Shown in pieces: positions 39,808 to 48,088 of a stretch of 64,000 nucleotides of DNA. The stretch is from Brevibacillus fulvus (GTDB lineage: Bacteria > Bacillota > Bacilli > Brevibacillales > Brevibacillaceae), in assembly GCF_016908525.1 (NCBI RefSeq), contig NZ_JAFBEB010000008.1:62001-126000 (forward strand), written 5' to 3'. Position numbers and translations under genes: made by a program. Position 1 is the first letter of the stretch. Each line of letters opens with the position of its first letter. The notes under the pieces were generated by a model. That model was not told the origin of the DNA. It made no database searches and worked only from the letters and a program-made list of their open reading frames with translations.

Positions 39808-41127
39808 TTAGTTGGTTGGCTCGCCCGGCTGCGTCTGGGGCACTTTTTTGACCAGGACACGCGTAATTCGGAAATGATCCACTTCCCCGACGACAAATTC
39901 ATAGTCCCCCATGACCACCGTATCGCCCACTTTTGGCGGATGGTCAATCTGCATATAAATCCAGCCAGCCAGCGTATCCACTTCACTGTCATCCAGCGAG
40001 AGGTTTAAATAGTCGTTTACTTCTTCCAGCAACAATCGCCCGTCCAGCGACAAAAAGTTATCCTTCTTCTCGATTTCCGGACGTTCATTATCAAACTCGT
40101 CCTGTATATCGCCAACGATCTCCTCCATAATATCTTCAACCGTAACCAGTCCGGCCGTTCCGCCGTACTCGTCGATCAGAATTGCGATCTGACTGCGCTG
40201 TTTTTGCAGCATGGTCAGCAGGCGGCTGATCGAAATCGTTTCCGGAACGGTCAGGATGGGCCGCATAATTTCTTGCAACGAGCGCTCGCCGTGTTGCAGA
40301 AGGTTCGTCAGCAAATCCTTGATGTGCAAACTTCCCACAATATGATCCTTGTCACCGTCAACAACCGGATAACGGGTAAACCGTCCATGTTCAACCAGTC
40401 TCACATTGTCCTCAAACGTATCACGCAGGTTTAACACCACCATATCCGTTCGCGGGACCATAATTTCGCGGGCCATCGTTTCCGAAAAGTCGAAAATATT
40501 GTCGACCAGCATCAGTTCGGTTTGGTCGATCAGGCCGCTTTTGTGACTTTCGTTGACCAGAATGCGAATTTCTTCTTCTGTATGAGCTTCCTGATGGGGC
40601 TCCATACTGATCCCAAACAAGCGCAAAACGGTGGAAGCCGACCAGTTGAGCATGATGATAAACGGATACATCAATTTGTAAAACAATTGAATTGGCTTGG
40701 CGACCAACAAGGATATGGACTCCGTCTTCTGGATCGCCAATGATTTGGGCGCCAATTCTCCCAATACGATATGTAAAAAGGAAATCAATAAAAATCCGAC
40801 AATCACCGAAATGGTTTCAGTAGCGGTTTCCCCTACGCCGGCATATGCCAGTAATGGGTGAATCAACCGGGAGACGGCCGGTTCCCCCAACCAGCCCAAC
40901 GCCAGGGACGCAAGGGTAATGCCCAATTGCGTGGCAGAGAGATAGGCATCCAGGTTGTTCAACAACACTTCCACATTGCGCGCGCCTTTGTTGCCTTCCG
41001 CGACCAGCTGGGCAATGCGCGACTCCCTCATTCTGACGACGGCAAACTCCGTTGCGACAAAAAATCCATTAAGAAAGACAAGAATCCAGACGATCAGCAA
41101 ATGAAACGCGGCACTCCACATGTCCAT
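39808..41127 (-). CDS. Second CNNM/CorC (HlyC) family membrane protein
   Basis: The product has 439 residues. It repeats the layout of the protein at 13026: CNNM membrane domain (LNGFFVATEFAVVRMRESR, NLDAYLSATQLGITLASLALGWLGEPA, LGELAPKSLAI), CBS pair (PRTDMVVL, TRYPVV, IDEYGGTAGLVTVEDIMEEIVGDI) and CorC/HlyC domain (LDDSEVDTLAGWIYMQ, DHFRITRVLV). Its likely role is Mg2+ or Co2+ transport. AAAGGAGG lies 15 bases before the ATG, longer than usual. Confidence 0.9.
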   Translation of the reverse strand: MDMWSAAFHLLIVWILVFLNGFFVATEFAVVRMRESRIAQLVAEGNKGARNVEVLLNNLDAYLSATQLGITLASLALGWLGEPAVSRLIHPLLAYAGVGETATETISVIVGFLLISFLHIVLGELAPKSLAIQKTESISLLVAKPIQLFYKLMYPFIIMLNWSASTVLRLFGISMEPHQEAHTEEEIRILVNESHKSGLIDQTELMLVDNIFDFSETMAREIMVPRTDMVVLNLRDTFEDNVRLVEHGRFTRYPVVDGDKDHIVGSLHIKDLLTNLLQHGERSLQEIMRPILTVPETISISRLLTMLQKQRSQIAILIDEYGGTAGLVTVEDIMEEIVGDIQDEFDNERPEIEKKDNFLSLDGRLLLEEVNDYLNLSLDDSEVDTLAGWIYMQIDHPPKVGDTVVMGDYEFVVGEVDHFRITRVLVKKVPQTQPGEPTN

Positions 41128-41315
41128 CGTGTTTCATTCGAGCCTCCTTTCGTCAACTTCGGTTAGTTTACCCTAACTGCCCAAGAAATATGGTTGGTAG
41201 TTCACCTTCGCCTAAACCTTGCCGTTATTTGTCAAACGCCTATGATTTTTTTCCTTCCCTTTCGACTTATGGTAGGATGAAACTACTATAATCGGTTAAG
41301 AGGTGACATTGGTTC

Positions 41316-42995
41316 ATGTCTTTCCAACCCGAGAAGCCCCTGATTGTGCAAAGTGACCGCAGCATTTTGCTGGAAGTGGAAAATCCGTTCTTTTCCGAGG
41401 CAAGACAAGCACTGAACCTTTTTGGTGAATTGGTGAAAAGTCCCGAGTATATTCATACATACCGGATCACCCCGCTTTCCTTGTGGAACGCAGCGGCCAG
41501 CGGTCTGTCCGCCCAACAGGTGATTGATACCCTTCAGGCGTACAGCAAATACGGCGTTCCGCCTACGCTGGTCAAAGAGATTGACGAGTGGATGGGCAGG
41601 TACGGCCTGCTTCGCCTGGAACAGGCAGAAAACCAATTGCTTTTGCTTTGTGATGATCCGCTGACACTGGAGGAAATCATTGGCTTTCGCCAAATTCAGC
41701 CGCATCTGGACAAGCGGATCACGCCAACGAGCGTGCTGATCAAACCTGACAGCCGCGGTTTGATCAAACAGGAATTGATCAAGCTCGGATTTCCCGTGGA
41801 CGATCGAGCAGGGTACCTGCAAGGCGAGCATCTTGCCATTTCATTAAAATCTCGAACTGCTAAAGGAGCTTCCTTTGCTTTGCGCGAATATCAAATACAG
41901 GCGATCGACAGTTTTCACGCCGGAGGGGCGTCCAGCGGCGGAAGCGGTGTGCTGGTGCTGCCGTGCGGTGCCGGCAAAACGGTCATCGGCATCGGAGCGA
42001 TTGCCAGACTGCAGACCGCTACGCTGATCCTGACCACCAATGCCACTTCGGTCAAACAGTGGATCAGCGAACTGCTGGACAAAACCGACATCGCTCCCGA
42101 ATTGATCGGCGAGTACAGCGGGCAGAAAAAAGAGGTAAAACCGATCACGGTCGCTACCTACCAAATTTTGACGCATCGGCGAAAGACAACGGATGAGTAT
42201 GTGCATATGCCGCTCTTTTCCAAACGCGACTGGGGGCTGATCATTTATGACGAAGTTCACCTGCTCCCTGCTCCGGTTTTTCGCATGACCGCAGGCATAC
42301 AGGCGAGAAGACGGCTGGGGCTGACCGCTACGCTTGTCCGGGAAGACGGCTGCGAGGAAGAAGTTTTCTCCTTGATCGGCCCCAAACGTTTTGACTTGCC
42401 GTGGAAAGTTCTCGAACGGAATGGCTGGATCGCGCAGGCGCACTGTCAGGAAATCCGCCTGCCGTTTGAACCGCGGCTGCGGCAACAATACAGCGGCGCC
42501 ACTTCCCAGCAGAAATACCGGATTGCCGCGGAAAACCCGCGAAAGTTGGATGTCATCAAACGCTTGCTCAACCGTCATCAAGACGGCCGAATTTTGATCA
42601 TCGGGCAGTATGTCGAGCAATTGACGCAAATTGCGGCTGAATTGGGCGTCCCCTGCATCACCGGTCGTATGGCGGAACGCGACCGCGAGCGGCTCTTTCA
42701 GCAATTCAAAAACGGTGAAATCCATTGCCTGGTCGTCTCCAAAGTAGCCAATTTCGCCGTCGATCTGCCCGATGCCAATGTCGCCATTCAAATTTCCGGG
42801 ACGTTTGGCTCGCGACAGGAGGAAGCGCAACGGCTTGGCCGGATTTTGCGGCCCAAATCGCAAGAAAATGAAGCCTATTTTTATACGCTGATTACCCGGG
42901 ATACAAGCGAACAGGAATATGCCCGTCAGCGGCAAATTTTTCTTGTCGAGCAAGGATATCGTTATGAAATCATTGATCTTGAACAGCTGTCATGA
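41316..42995 (+). CDS. XPB/Ssl2-type DNA helicase (bacterial XPB)
   Basis: The product has 559 residues. Superfamily 2 motifs are present: Q-region LREYQIQAIDSF, Walker A LPCGAGKTV near 217, TTNATSVKQW, DEVH near 311, LTATLVREDGCEEE (the RED motif specific to XPB), and the C-terminal QEEAQRLGRILRPK. The first 170 residues are a separate domain, as in archaeal and bacterial XPB. In eukaryotes XPB opens DNA in TFIIH; the bacterial role is not settled, with a repair helicase or helicase-nuclease partnership suggested. A TATAAT (41287-41292) lies just upstream. Confidence 0.88.
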   Translation: MSFQPEKPLIVQSDRSILLEVENPFFSEARQALNLFGELVKSPEYIHTYRITPLSLWNAAASGLSAQQVIDTLQAYSKYGVPPTLVKEIDEWMGRYGLLRLEQAENQLLLLCDDPLTLEEIIGFRQIQPHLDKRITPTSVLIKPDSRGLIKQELIKLGFPVDDRAGYLQGEHLAISLKSRTAKGASFALREYQIQAIDSFHAGGASSGGSGVLVLPCGAGKTVIGIGAIARLQTATLILTTNATSVKQWISELLDKTDIAPELIGEYSGQKKEVKPITVATYQILTHRRKTTDEYVHMPLFSKRDWGLIIYDEVHLLPAPVFRMTAGIQARRRLGLTATLVREDGCEEEVFSLIGPKRFDLPWKVLERNGWIAQAHCQEIRLPFEPRLRQQYSGATSQQKYRIAAENPRKLDVIKRLLNRHQDGRILIIGQYVEQLTQIAAELGVPCITGRMAERDRERLFQQFKNGEIHCLVVSKVANFAVDLPDANVAIQISGTFGSRQEEAQRLGRILRPKSQENEAYFYTLITRDTSEQEYARQRQIFLVEQGYRYEIIDLEQLS

Positions 42996-43018
42996 AACAT
43001 TAGAAACAATATATCGTC
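42993..43018 (+). promoter_or_regulatory. ECF-type promoter of the sigma factor gene
   Basis: TGAAAC (42993-42998) and CGTC (43015-43018) are separated by 16 bases, the sigma-W-like spacing and sequence. The -35 begins in the stop codon of the helicase gene. The start codon of the sigma gene is about 29 bases downstream, so the sigma factor is probably autoregulated. Confidence 0.75.
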
Positions 43019-43046
43019 TTACAAAGGGAAGGGAGGCCGGAGATCA

Positions 43047-43610
43047 ATGCATTCCGACGCCGAAATCATCCAGCGGATTATCCAAGGCGACATCGAGGCA
43101 TACCGCGAGTTAATCCAACGCTATCAGCATATGATCTTTGTTTTTATCTATAAAATGGTGAACAATCGTACCGATGCGGAAGATTTAACCCAGGAAGTTT
43201 TTGTGAAAGCATATGAAAAGCTGTCTACCTACCGTGGTGAGAGCCAATTCAGCACTTGGTTGCATACGCTGGCCCGCAATAAAACCATTGATTTTCTGCG
43301 AAGGCGAAAGGTACATGACTCCGACGAACAATTAAAATACGTTCCTGCCCAGACGCGTGAAGAATCACCGCAAGAATCACTGCTGGGCAAAGAACGCCGC
43401 AAGGAAATCGAGGCGGCATTTTCCATGTTGTCAGAACCATACCGCGAAGTGATCGTCCTGCGTTGCACACATGAGTATCCCTTCGACAAGATTGCGAATT
43501 TGCTGGGAGTTGCTGAATCAACGGCCCGTGTTCGCTATCTTCGTGCCCGTCAAGAATTTGCCAAAATCCTAACTCGTTTGGAAGGAGGGCTCGTACATGA
43601 ACTGCCATGA
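43047..43610 (+). CDS. ECF sigma factor, SigW-like
   Basis: The product has 187 residues. Region 2 is at about 20-90 (LIQRYQHMIFVFIYKMVNNRTDAEDLTQEVFVKAYEKLSTYRGESQFSTWLHTLARNKTIDFLRRRK), and region 4 at 125-175 (AFSMLSEPYREVIVLRCTHEYPFDKIANLLGVAESTARVRYLRARQEF). AAGGGAGG precedes the ATG. Its gene overlaps that of the anti-sigma factor by 14 bases. It is expected to control envelope-stress genes including its own, through the ECF promoter upstream. Confidence 0.92.
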   Translation: MHSDAEIIQRIIQGDIEAYRELIQRYQHMIFVFIYKMVNNRTDAEDLTQEVFVKAYEKLSTYRGESQFSTWLHTLARNKTIDFLRRRKVHDSDEQLKYVPAQTREESPQESLLGKERRKEIEAAFSMLSEPYREVIVLRCTHEYPFDKIANLLGVAESTARVRYLRARQEFAKILTRLEGGLVHELP

Positions 43611-45120
43611 ATTTCGGGAAAAGTGGATGGAACAAACGGATGAGGAAGCGCTGTCGCTTTTGGCCGAATGCGATGAATGTCTGAGCTGGATTGAAGCAAA
43701 TTCGATCAGCGACGAGGAGGAACAGTTTATGAAAGAGTATCCTCATCCTTCCGTTCAATTGGAAGATCGCATCATGCAGGCCATATACCAACAACAGGCT
43801 TCACCCGATTTCCCTCCGCTTTCAGCAGCAGGACAACCGTTAGGCGAGTCATCCTTGGCAAAAAAAGTCAGACGCCGTTATCCCGCTGCGGCGTGGATCA
43901 GCGCTGCCGGCATCCTGCTCGCAGTCGGTCTGATCAGTTTCAAAGGGATGAGCGGTTCCTTCGATTCTGCAAGCAATGTCGAAAAGCAGATGGCAACAAA
44001 TATGCAGACCAAAGATTCCCCAGGCGAATCGGACGCCAATCCGTCGGGGACAAATCCGGGAAACACATCAACCGAGATCGCCGCTGCTCTCAAGAAACCG
44101 GCGGCAGCACCCGTCCCAAGCAGCCAGCCGGCAGAAGTTGAACCAAGTGCCGCCCAACAGACCGTTTCTGCTCCGGCAGCGGTTTCGGACAGCGCGCCGC
44201 AAGCGGATGAGGGAACGAAGGAAATCCAGACAGAAACACCGGCAAATCCTTCGCGGGAAATCGCCATCGCCAACACTGCACCGGTGCTTGATCAATCGCT
44301 GGTCAGCGAACCGCTGCAGCAACAAGCGGCAGCACAAGCGCAGACGGAAACAGCCGCCTCGTTGCAAGCTCCCGCTCATCCGTCGATACCAGCGCGGAAC
44401 AAACCGGCAGCGGCAAAAGCACCTGTTTCGGAGCAAGCGGAAGCATCCGCAAACGCAGCCGCAGCAACGCAACAGTCAACATTCGCCGCCTTGTCTGCTC
44501 CGCAACCGGAAAGCGGTGCACAGATGTCAATCGCTGCCCTGCCCGCCACTGAAGCGGAAGATGAGGCGGAAGATGCGGCGCAAGCGGGAGCGAAACAAGC
44601 GGATGGAGCAAACGCGGCCAGCGAAGCTGCCTTGATCGGCCCGCCTGCTCTAAAGGAACTGCCCGAGCAGCCTTTAACGGTTTCTACTTTTACGGATGTC
44701 GCTGCCGCGGCGCAAGTGTCGGATTTGCCAGTTCCTTCAGCAAACGCATTGCCGGAAGGTTTTACCTTGCATTCTGTCGCTTTGCAATATGAATCGGAGA
44801 CAAGCAAGAACGTCACCGAAATTGTCGCGGAATACAGCCGAAACCAGGATTTGGTGCAAATCGAAGTGACCCGCAATTTGCAAGGAAAAAGAAGTCTCTC
44901 CATCCCCGGTACGTTCAGTGAGACTCGGCTGTTTACGGTCGATACCGAACAAGCCATCGGAGTCACCTATACTGACCCGGCCGGACAGGAAGCGCAAATG
45001 CAGCATGCCGTTTACTTCAATACTTTAAAATTAAACCAATCGCTCTATGTCGTTATTAAAGGACGAGGCGTTGCCCTGAATGATGTGATCGAATTGGCCG
45101 GACATTTGCAATGGAATTGA
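43597..45120 (+). CDS. Membrane anti-sigma factor with long Ala/Gln/Pro-rich extracellular part
   Basis: The product has 507 residues. Residues 1-30 (CH..CDEC) hold a partial zinc anti-sigma motif: C3, H4, C25 and C28 are visible, but the usual H four residues before the CxxC is missing (L21). A single membrane segment is at about 97-115, then a low-complexity A/Q/P/S-rich linker of about 250 residues to 375, then a folded C-terminal domain (STFTDVAAAAQVSDLPVPSANALPEG, ending VALNDVIELAGHLQWN) that could bind a signal. It is likely to hold the sigma factor inactive and release it after regulated proteolysis. Confidence 0.85.
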   Translation: MNCHEFREKWMEQTDEEALSLLAECDECLSWIEANSISDEEEQFMKEYPHPSVQLEDRIMQAIYQQQASPDFPPLSAAGQPLGESSLAKKVRRRYPAAAWISAAGILLAVGLISFKGMSGSFDSASNVEKQMATNMQTKDSPGESDANPSGTNPGNTSTEIAAALKKPAAAPVPSSQPAEVEPSAAQQTVSAPAAVSDSAPQADEGTKEIQTETPANPSREIAIANTAPVLDQSLVSEPLQQQAAAQAQTETAASLQAPAHPSIPARNKPAAAKAPVSEQAEASANAAAATQQSTFAALSAPQPESGAQMSIAALPATEAEDEAEDAAQAGAKQADGANAASEAALIGPPALKELPEQPLTVSTFTDVAAAAQVSDLPVPSANALPEGFTLHSVALQYESETSKNVTEIVAEYSRNQDLVQIEVTRNLQGKRSLSIPGTFSETRLFTVDTEQAIGVTYTDPAGQEAQMQHAVYFNTLKLNQSLYVVIKGRGVALNDVIELAGHLQWN

Positions 45121-45127
45121 GCATACG

Positions 45128-45167
45128 AAAACGCAGCCTTTCTTCATCGGGAAAGGCTGCGTTTTTT
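45128..45167 (+). terminator. Terminator after the anti-sigma gene
   Basis: AAACGCAGCCTTTC pairs with GAAAGGCTGCGTTT around a short loop, followed by TTTTAG. It also lies ahead of the convergent ABC permease gene. Confidence 0.88.
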
Positions 45168-45214
45168 AGCGTGAGAGGACCTAATCGGCGGAGGGCCAAC
45201 CGAGGCAGACAATA

Positions 45215-46198
45215 TCATGTCGTCACATCGCGGCGAATAAAGACAACAAAGGCGATCATCAGCGAAACGATGGCCCAAACCGACAATACCGCCAGCGAAA
45301 AGGACAGCGTCATCCCGCGAATCGGCGGCAGCACTCCTGCCAAATAATCAGTTAAGCCGAGATTGACGTTGAACAAGTACTTCGCCGATTCCCAGGTCGA
45401 AGCCATTTGGGTCAAAATCGTTCCGCTGATCAGCGCTGCCATCATGATCCCCATACCGGCCGCGGCGCTGCGCACCAACACGGAAACCATGAAGGTGATC
45501 GTACCGACGACAACCGACACAAACCAGCCCAGACCGTATTGCATCAGCAAGTATTGCCATTGCGGCAGGACAAACACCCGCGATGTATCCAGTTCGCTGC
45601 CGACCACTTGAAAGCCGGTCAACACAGGCAAATCCCAGCCGCTGTAACCAAAGACAATTCCGGAGATCAGGGAGGCAAGCATCAGCGTAGCGATGATGAC
45701 CAATGAAACAAACAACAACAAAGTCAAGTACTTGCTTGCCAGCACTTGCCAGCGGCGAATCGGCCGGGTCAACAGCAGTTTGATCGTCCCTTCGCTAAAT
45801 TCCGCTGAAACGAGATCAACCGCCAACACGACGATAATCATCGGCAAGAAAAGGGAGATCGCCTGGTCCATAAATCCCCGGGCAAACGTCGGGGCTCCCG
45901 GCGCCATCGGGTTGATATTGTGATCGAGGTAGTATTGCTGCTGCTGGATGCGCACTTTGAGAAACTCTTGCCACTCTGCGGGCATTCTGCTGGAAGCCAA
46001 CCGATTTTGCGTATCGACGATTTGCTGCTGGAGCAGAGCCCGCCAATCGCTTGTCCCCATCCGCTCTTGTGCGGTCAGAACCGATTTGTATTGAGCATAG
46101 GTGAAAATCGGGATCAAGATCGCGAGAATCAGCAGCACGACGAGGAACCGCCGACGACGCAACAATTTTAACGTCTCATTATGTATCAAAGCGATCAT
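45215..46198 (-). CDS. ABC-2 type permease of an ABC exporter
   Basis: The product has 327 residues, starting at the ATG (46196-46198) that overlaps the stop of the ATPase gene (ATGA). It has about six membrane segments; the first follows NETLKLLRRRRFLVVLLILAILIPIFTYAQ, and a large extracellular loop follows to residue 105. A conserved FSEGTIKLLLTRPIRRWQVLASKYL segment is typical of ABC-2 permeases. It pairs with the ATPase to export a substrate that cannot be named. Confidence 0.87.
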   Translation of the reverse strand: MIALIHNETLKLLRRRRFLVVLLILAILIPIFTYAQYKSVLTAQERMGTSDWRALLQQQIVDTQNRLASSRMPAEWQEFLKVRIQQQQYYLDHNINPMAPGAPTFARGFMDQAISLFLPMIIVVLAVDLVSAEFSEGTIKLLLTRPIRRWQVLASKYLTLLLFVSLVIIATLMLASLISGIVFGYSGWDLPVLTGFQVVGSELDTSRVFVLPQWQYLLMQYGLGWFVSVVVGTITFMVSVLVRSAAAGMGIMMAALISGTILTQMASTWESAKYLFNVNLGLTDYLAGVLPPIRGMTLSFSLAVLSVWAIVSLMIAFVVFIRRDVTT

Positions 46199-47136
46199 GC
46201 CGTCGCTTCCCCTCCCGTCGTTAACGAAAGGAACAAGTCCTCCAACGTAACCGTTTTGGTGGCAATGCCAAGGATCGGGATATCTGCCTGGACGAGCGCC
46301 TTGTTCGCCTCGGCGATCTTGTCCGTCTCCATGCGGCACTTCACCCGCTGTTCCGCCGTCAGCCAAGCCTCTTTGACAAAAGGAAGCGAGCGCAGCAGCT
46401 CCATGCCGGCATCCAGTTTGTCCTGGGCAAACGTCCATTCCACCTGGTCGGCGAATTGCTCCATCAAGGAAGCAACCGAACCAACGGAAATCACTTTCCC
46501 CTGGTTAATGATCGCCACCCGGTCGCACATCATTTCAATTTCGCTCAGCATGTGGCTGGACACAAAAACAGCCAGCTGCTCCTCTTCCGCCAGCCTGCGG
46601 ATAAACAACCTCATTTCCCTGATGCCGGCCGGGTCCAAGCCGTTGGTCGGTTCATCGAGGATCAACAGGCGCGGGCGATGCAGCAAAGCTTGAGCAATGC
46701 CCAGCCGTTGGCGCATACCCAACGAATATGTTTTTACCTTGTCATCGAGCGCATGAGCCAAATCAACGAGCCGTACCACCTCGTCGATGCGCTCAGCGGA
46801 GATGTTTCCGCTCATTCGCGCAAAATGCTCCAGATTTTCCCGTCCGCTCATAAACTTGTATAATTCCGGGTTTTCAACGATACAGCCAACCTGGCTGATT
46901 GCCCGGGTAAAATCATCGCGCAAAGAATAACCGCCAATTTTAATGTCGCCGCCATCGTAAGCGGCCAAGCCGACCAGCATGCGAATCGTCGTTGTTTTGC
47001 CGGCCCCGTTTGGCCCGAGAAAACCGAATACTTCGCCGCGGTACACCTCAAACGTAATGTCGCGAATAATTGGTTTGCGTCTGATTGCTTTTTGCAGATG
47101 CGTAACCGAAAGAATTACTTCTGCCGACAAATCCAC
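46195..47136 (-). CDS. ABC exporter ATP-binding protein
   Basis: The product has 313 residues from the GTG at 47134-47136, which follows AGGAGAGGGG. Walker A is GPNGAGKTT near 42, the signature is SLGMRQRL near 136, and Walker B is LLILDEPTNGLDP. The C-terminal 90 residues are the regulatory tail of BcrA/NatA-type ATPases. It drives the ABC-2 permease encoded next. Confidence 0.92.
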   Translation of the reverse strand: MDLSAEVILSVTHLQKAIRRKPIIRDITFEVYRGEVFGFLGPNGAGKTTTIRMLVGLAAYDGGDIKIGGYSLRDDFTRAISQVGCIVENPELYKFMSGRENLEHFARMSGNISAERIDEVVRLVDLAHALDDKVKTYSLGMRQRLGIAQALLHRPRLLILDEPTNGLDPAGIREMRLFIRRLAEEEQLAVFVSSHMLSEIEMMCDRVAIINQGKVISVGSVASLMEQFADQVEWTFAQDKLDAGMELLRSLPFVKEAWLTAEQRVKCRMETDKIAEANKALVQADIPILGIATKTVTLEDLFLSLTTGGEATA

Positions 47137-47271
47137 AGTCCCCTCTCCTGCAAACATGCCAAACCGTCTTTTACAAACTGACGAAGGCTGTTCGCTTGTG
47201 TTACACTACAAAATAATTAAAAATCATTATACCACGAAAGACAAGCAACCATTTCAACAGGAGGTACGCAT

Positions 47272-48072
47272 ATGCGCGTTTCCCGTGAACGTCTCTTATG
47301 GCGCTCGACCGGTCTTGCAGCGCTTTTGGCATTCTTGCTTTGCCTGGTCGGGTTTGCTCTCGCCCTCAATCCATTTGTTTTGGCACCCGCCAACTCCGCT
47401 CTTCCTGCGCAGAAGCAGCCAGCTACGGCCACGCCCCCTTTGGCCAACAACGGCGGAGCGCTGCAAATTGTCACCTTGGGCGACTCGTTGACCCGCGGAA
47501 CCGGCGATACGAACGGCCGAGGTTATGTGGGCATATTGCGCGATGCTTTGGCCAAACAGAACGGAACGAAACCGGTCATCAACAATTTGGCCATCAGCGG
47601 GCAACAATCGCCGGCCTTGCTGGAGCAGCTGGCCCAACCGCAAGTCAAGAAGCTGATCGCGCAAGCCAACCTGATCGTATTTACGATCGGCGGCAACGAC
47701 TTGTTCCAACAAAGCGGCGGGCTGTATGAGCTGGATAAAGAAAAATTGGCACAGGCGAACGAACAGCTCGCGGCCAATTTTGAGCAGATTCTGAAACAAC
47801 TGCGGCAGTTAAATGCAACAGCGACCATTATTTATCCTTCGCTGTACAATCCTTTCGGCGACACGGAAGCGGCCGCCGAGACCGCTCCCCCGGTTCTCGA
47901 CTGGAACAGTACCGCCTCGGCCATTGCCGCCAAATATCCCAGGGTGATTGTCGTTCCCACCTACGATCTGTTTGTGCAAAAAGAGCAAGCGTATTTGTAC
48001 AGCGATCATTTTCATCCGAACAGTGCCGGTTACATTCGCATCGCCGAACGCATTTTACAGGCATTGCAGTAA
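47272..48072 (+). CDS. Secreted or membrane-anchored SGNH/GDSL esterase
   Basis: The product has 266 residues. Residues 13-38 (TGLAALLAFLLCLVGFALAL) form a signal peptide or N-terminal anchor. The SGNH blocks are IVTLGDSLTRGTGD near 67, ISGQQ, TIGGNDLF near 140 and SDHFHPNSAGY near 245. The nucleophile S and the D-H pair are present. It is expected to act on the cell envelope or outside lipids. The start follows ACAGGAGG. It resembles YpmR-type proteins of Bacillales. Confidence 0.85.
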   Translation: MRVSRERLLWRSTGLAALLAFLLCLVGFALALNPFVLAPANSALPAQKQPATATPPLANNGGALQIVTLGDSLTRGTGDTNGRGYVGILRDALAKQNGTKPVINNLAISGQQSPALLEQLAQPQVKKLIAQANLIVFTIGGNDLFQQSGGLYELDKEKLAQANEQLAANFEQILKQLRQLNATATIIYPSLYNPFGDTEAAAETAPPVLDWNSTASAIAAKYPRVIVVPTYDLFVQKEQAYLYSDHFHPNSAGYIRIAERILQALQ

Positions 48073-48088
48073 CCCGGCCGCCCCATGA

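Noticed and set aside
41844-42953. 369-codon minus-strand frame opposite the XPB helicase
   Set aside because: It is antisense to Walker A, DEVH and RED motifs of a real gene.
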